DNA from: Piromyces finnis | Taxonomy: Eukaryota; Neocallimastigomycota; Neocallimastigomycetes; Neocallimastigales; Neocallimastigaceae | NCBI GenBank assembly: GCA_002104945.1 | Contig: MCFH01000070.1 | Coordinates: forward strand, 1 to 64,000 | Reading direction: 5' to 3' | Length of the DNA: 64,000 bases | Program-made: the position numbers and the translations under genes | Shown: positions 61,156 through 64,000 of the stretch, in pieces | How positions within the stretch are numbered: position 1 is the first letter of the stretch | How the letters are laid out: each line of letters begins with the position of its first letter | Notes under the pieces: model-generated | What the model saw: the letters and a program-made list of their open reading frames with translations, nothing else | Databases searched by the model: none | What the model was told of the DNA's origin: nothing

Positions 61156-64000
61156 ATGACATTGGATACCTATATGACACCTAATAATTTTAATACATTG
61201 GTAAATATATAAGACTATTAATTTAAAAGTTAGATATTTGTTCATTGTGTTAATACATATTTTTACACAAGGCTAAAAATTATGCTGCTGGAAGTATATT
61301 GGAAGAAAATCTTAAAGGATCTCAAGTATCCAATTCAATATTACTTCATTACTTCAATCAAAGGTAAAATAAAAAGTATTTTTAAATTTTTATTAAAATA
61401 ATAAAAATATTAATAATATTTTATTGATAAACAAATACAGGACAGTTATAGAAAAAGAATATTGTGAAAAATTGAAAAATTTATCCAAAATATTTAAAGA
61501 TGATGCTGTAATAGGGTATGAAGCGGAAACGTATATATATATATTTATTTAATTATTTATTCAATTGATAATGAATTATTGAATATTTTTTATTTTTATT
61601 TGTTTTATAGACGTGTCAAGGATATTTTTGAAATTACTAAAAATCAGTTATTATCGATATCAGATATAAAATCAAACATTTTTAATTTAATAAATAATCA
61701 ATATGAAAAATCATTTGCCGAGTTATCATTTCAACAAAATGAAGAATTTCAAAAGGTATAATTAAATGTAAAAGACAGCAAAATAATCAAACAAATTATT
61801 AATATATGCTTTATTATTATTATTATTATTATTATTTCAATGTTATATTTAAATAGTACTATGAAACTATTACTGATGAAAGAACTAGATTAATTAGTGC
61901 TCATAATGAGAAAGAAGAAAATTTCAAGGAATATTCAGTAATAAAAAATGAAATTATTGATTTAATTAATGAATATAAAAAGACATATGAGGATAGTATA
62001 AGTAAGAAAATCGAAGATGCATTTGATAGAGAAAAAAAATTACGTATAAAATATATTTATGCAAAGGATAAATATGATAAAGAAAAGAGGACTTGCATGA
62101 ATAATCATAATGAAACCTCAGAGGTAATATTTTTATTGATTTTAAAGAATATAATTTACAAAAATTATTTGTAATTCTTTTTACGTTCATTTGATCATTA
62201 TTAATTAAAAATAAAAATTTTGTGTTGATTGTATTGATTATAATCAAATAGTCATTTAGATATTTAGAAAGGGAACGTACTGAATTCATTATTAAGCATT
62301 TAACTAATTACATCAATAATTTGATTATAATGAATCGCAAAGAATTTGAATCTTACAATATTTTAATCAATAATTTAAATACTATATATTCTTCTAATGA
62401 TAATTTAAATGAACTTTTACAGTTTAGCGATTTATTAAATAATAAAGGTAGGATATAAACTTTTCAAAAATATAGTAAATTATATAAGAATTTGAAATGT
62501 TTATCCATTTTCTGATATATAAATATTTATAAAATATAAAAATTGCAGATGAAAATTCTGTTGAACAAGTAAATAAGGAAATAGAAAAATTACAAACAGA
62601 ATATAAAAATGAAAAAAAATTGAAAAAATTCAGAAAGGGAAAAAAGAAGCAAAATATTTTGCATGTTCAAAATGTTACTGAAACAGAAAATGAAAGTGAA
62701 CCAAGTGAAAAGAATGAGGAAAGTACTACAGAAATATTAAAAAATCAAGAAAGCCCTTCTGAAGAAATTATAACTACTGAAAGTATAAATGAACCACAAA
62801 ACCCAGAGTTATTAACAATTCATGAAAAAAGAAATACAATAAACAGTGATATAGTTTCTAATCGTTCATCTGGTTTAATCAACTTTGATGATTTAATTGA
62901 AACTATGCAAAATTTTGATAGAACATTAGATCGTTCAGATCAAGTATCTTTGGTTTCAAAGAATACCATTCAGAAAAATGGAGATAGTAACTCTAGTAAT
63001 AAAGTTGAAAACAATGTCGATAAAGAAAAAGAAAATAACAATGTTCAAATAACATCTGATGCAGATAAAGAAGAGCAAAATGCTAGTGTATCTGACAATT
63101 TAAATAATAAAAATGCTATTGATAATGTTAATAGTACTACAACTACGGAAAATACTATAAATGACAACAAACAAAATAACAACAACGATAATACTATCAT
63201 TAATAATAATACAAATTCTAATACCAATGTTAATACTATTGACAGTGTCAATGCTAAAAATACTGATTCTAATAGTAATGCTAATCAAATTGCAGATTCT
63301 AGAAATGAAAGCAATCTAAATAATAATTTAATGAATTTTAGAACACATGAACATCAATTACAAAATAGAATGTCTAATGACAATTCTAATAGTAGTATAA
63401 TGCTAAATAATGCTAATAACAGTTTTATTAATAAAATCAATAGTAGTAGGATACTCGAAAATAGTTATAGCTCAATATCTAATATAGATACTTCTAGAGT
63501 AGATATTGTGGGTAATACAAATTACTCTAAAATGATGATTTCGCCAAGTCAATCTCCTCAAAACAATATTTATTCCTCAACAAACAATATACCAACCCAA
63601 AACCTTAATCAATACCAGAGACGTAATATGCCTTCATTTTCTTCTAAAAGTAGTCCAAATCTTATGGTAAAAAGAAATTCCAATGATAGTAATAAAACCA
63701 CAGGATCAATTAAATCTAACCATTCTAGATCTAGCATTGGAAGTATGATTTCATCAATATTCCAAAGTCAATCATCACATAAAATAAGCGATGATAGACG
63801 CAGTATAAATAGTGAAATTGTAAACTCTACGTCTTCAACAAATATACCAAGTACACCCAGAAGACTTTCTTCAAAACAAGCTACACGTAGTAGACCACAA
63901 TCAGGCATATACTATCCAAATTCACAATCTGAAAAACCTCTAAGTCGTCAACGCTATTATAAACCACCTTCCAATTCTCGTCATGAATCCCTCTGCTGTA
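61156..64000 (+). CDS. F-BAR-like protein with Asn/Ser-rich tail (3' end outside window)
   Basis: Seven exons visible (61156-61200, 61272-61363, 61441-61515, 61611-61755, 61857-62123, 62252-62447, 62549-64000), in frame for 757 residues and still open at the window end. The first roughly 280 residues are highly helical, with the FCH/F-BAR pattern: a short lead, LLHYFNQRTVIEKEYCEKLKNLSK (IEKEYCEKL is the hallmark), then long Lys/Glu-rich coiled coils. Such domains bind and bend membrane in cytokinesis, endocytosis or septin/actin organisation. The following region is acidic then Asn/Ser-rich, disordered, with a basic Ser/Arg-rich part near the end (residues about 640-757). A C-terminal SH3, RhoGAP or muniscin domain may lie beyond the window. 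TATAG just before the start could be the end of a 5'-UTR intron. Confidence 0.72.

Overview
The window is nuclear DNA of an extremely AT-rich eukaryote with many short, very AT-rich GT-AG introns, asparagine-rich proteins and long intergenic stretches of homopolymers and trinucleotide repeats. The gene set is fungal-like. A class C receptor with a pectate-lyase-like beta-helix ectodomain, together with the base composition, points to an anaerobic gut fungus (Neocallimastigomycota). That placement is inference from composition and gene content, not from a marker search.

Layout. 1-6750: one full-length, apparently intact non-LTR retrotransposon (LINE) on the minus strand with a poly(A) tail, a 13-bp target-site duplication and two tandem 124-bp units at its 5' end. 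8201-10139 (minus): poly(A)-binding protein. 13304-15741 (plus): eight-exon cyclin of the T/K type. 17082-17585 (plus): SRP19/Sec65. 19954-20491 (plus): calmodulin-like protein with degenerate EF-hands. 23078-23536 (plus): unrecognised basic protein. 24379-25223 (minus) and 25421-26720 (plus): a divergent pair, Pin1/Ess1 prolyl isomerase and SF3B5 splicing factor. 27633-28669 (plus): SRA1-domain protein. 29211-31912 (minus): ClpX-type AAA+ unfoldase. 33067-39219 (minus): twelve-exon receptor (signal peptide, beta-helix, solute-binding-like region, EGF-like module, seven-helix class C GPCR). 40630-42431 (plus): serine hydroxymethyltransferase. 42883-46054: a retroelement graveyard with three very short LINE 3' ends, an older broken LINE carrying a palindrome, and a further decayed fragment. 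47663-52743 (plus): TRIM37-like RING/B-box/MATH protein with a huge Asn-rich tail. 54111-55763 (plus): proteasome subunit alpha-1. 61156-64000 (plus): F-BAR-like protein cut by the window end.

Most genes are housekeeping functions (translation, splicing, transcription, protein targeting, proteolysis, one-carbon metabolism) and do not form one pathway. The points worth attention are the composite receptor, the TRIM37 homologue (a family tied to centriole control in animals, which would fit a flagellated zoosporic fungus), the ClpX that keeps its ClpP-docking IGF tripeptide, and the LINE family, whose full-length copy, 5' repeat units and several 3'-only offspring occur together. Exon chains were joined by hand from reading frame, splice dinucleotides and family similarity. 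Every chain given here keeps frame throughout, but no transcript data were available.
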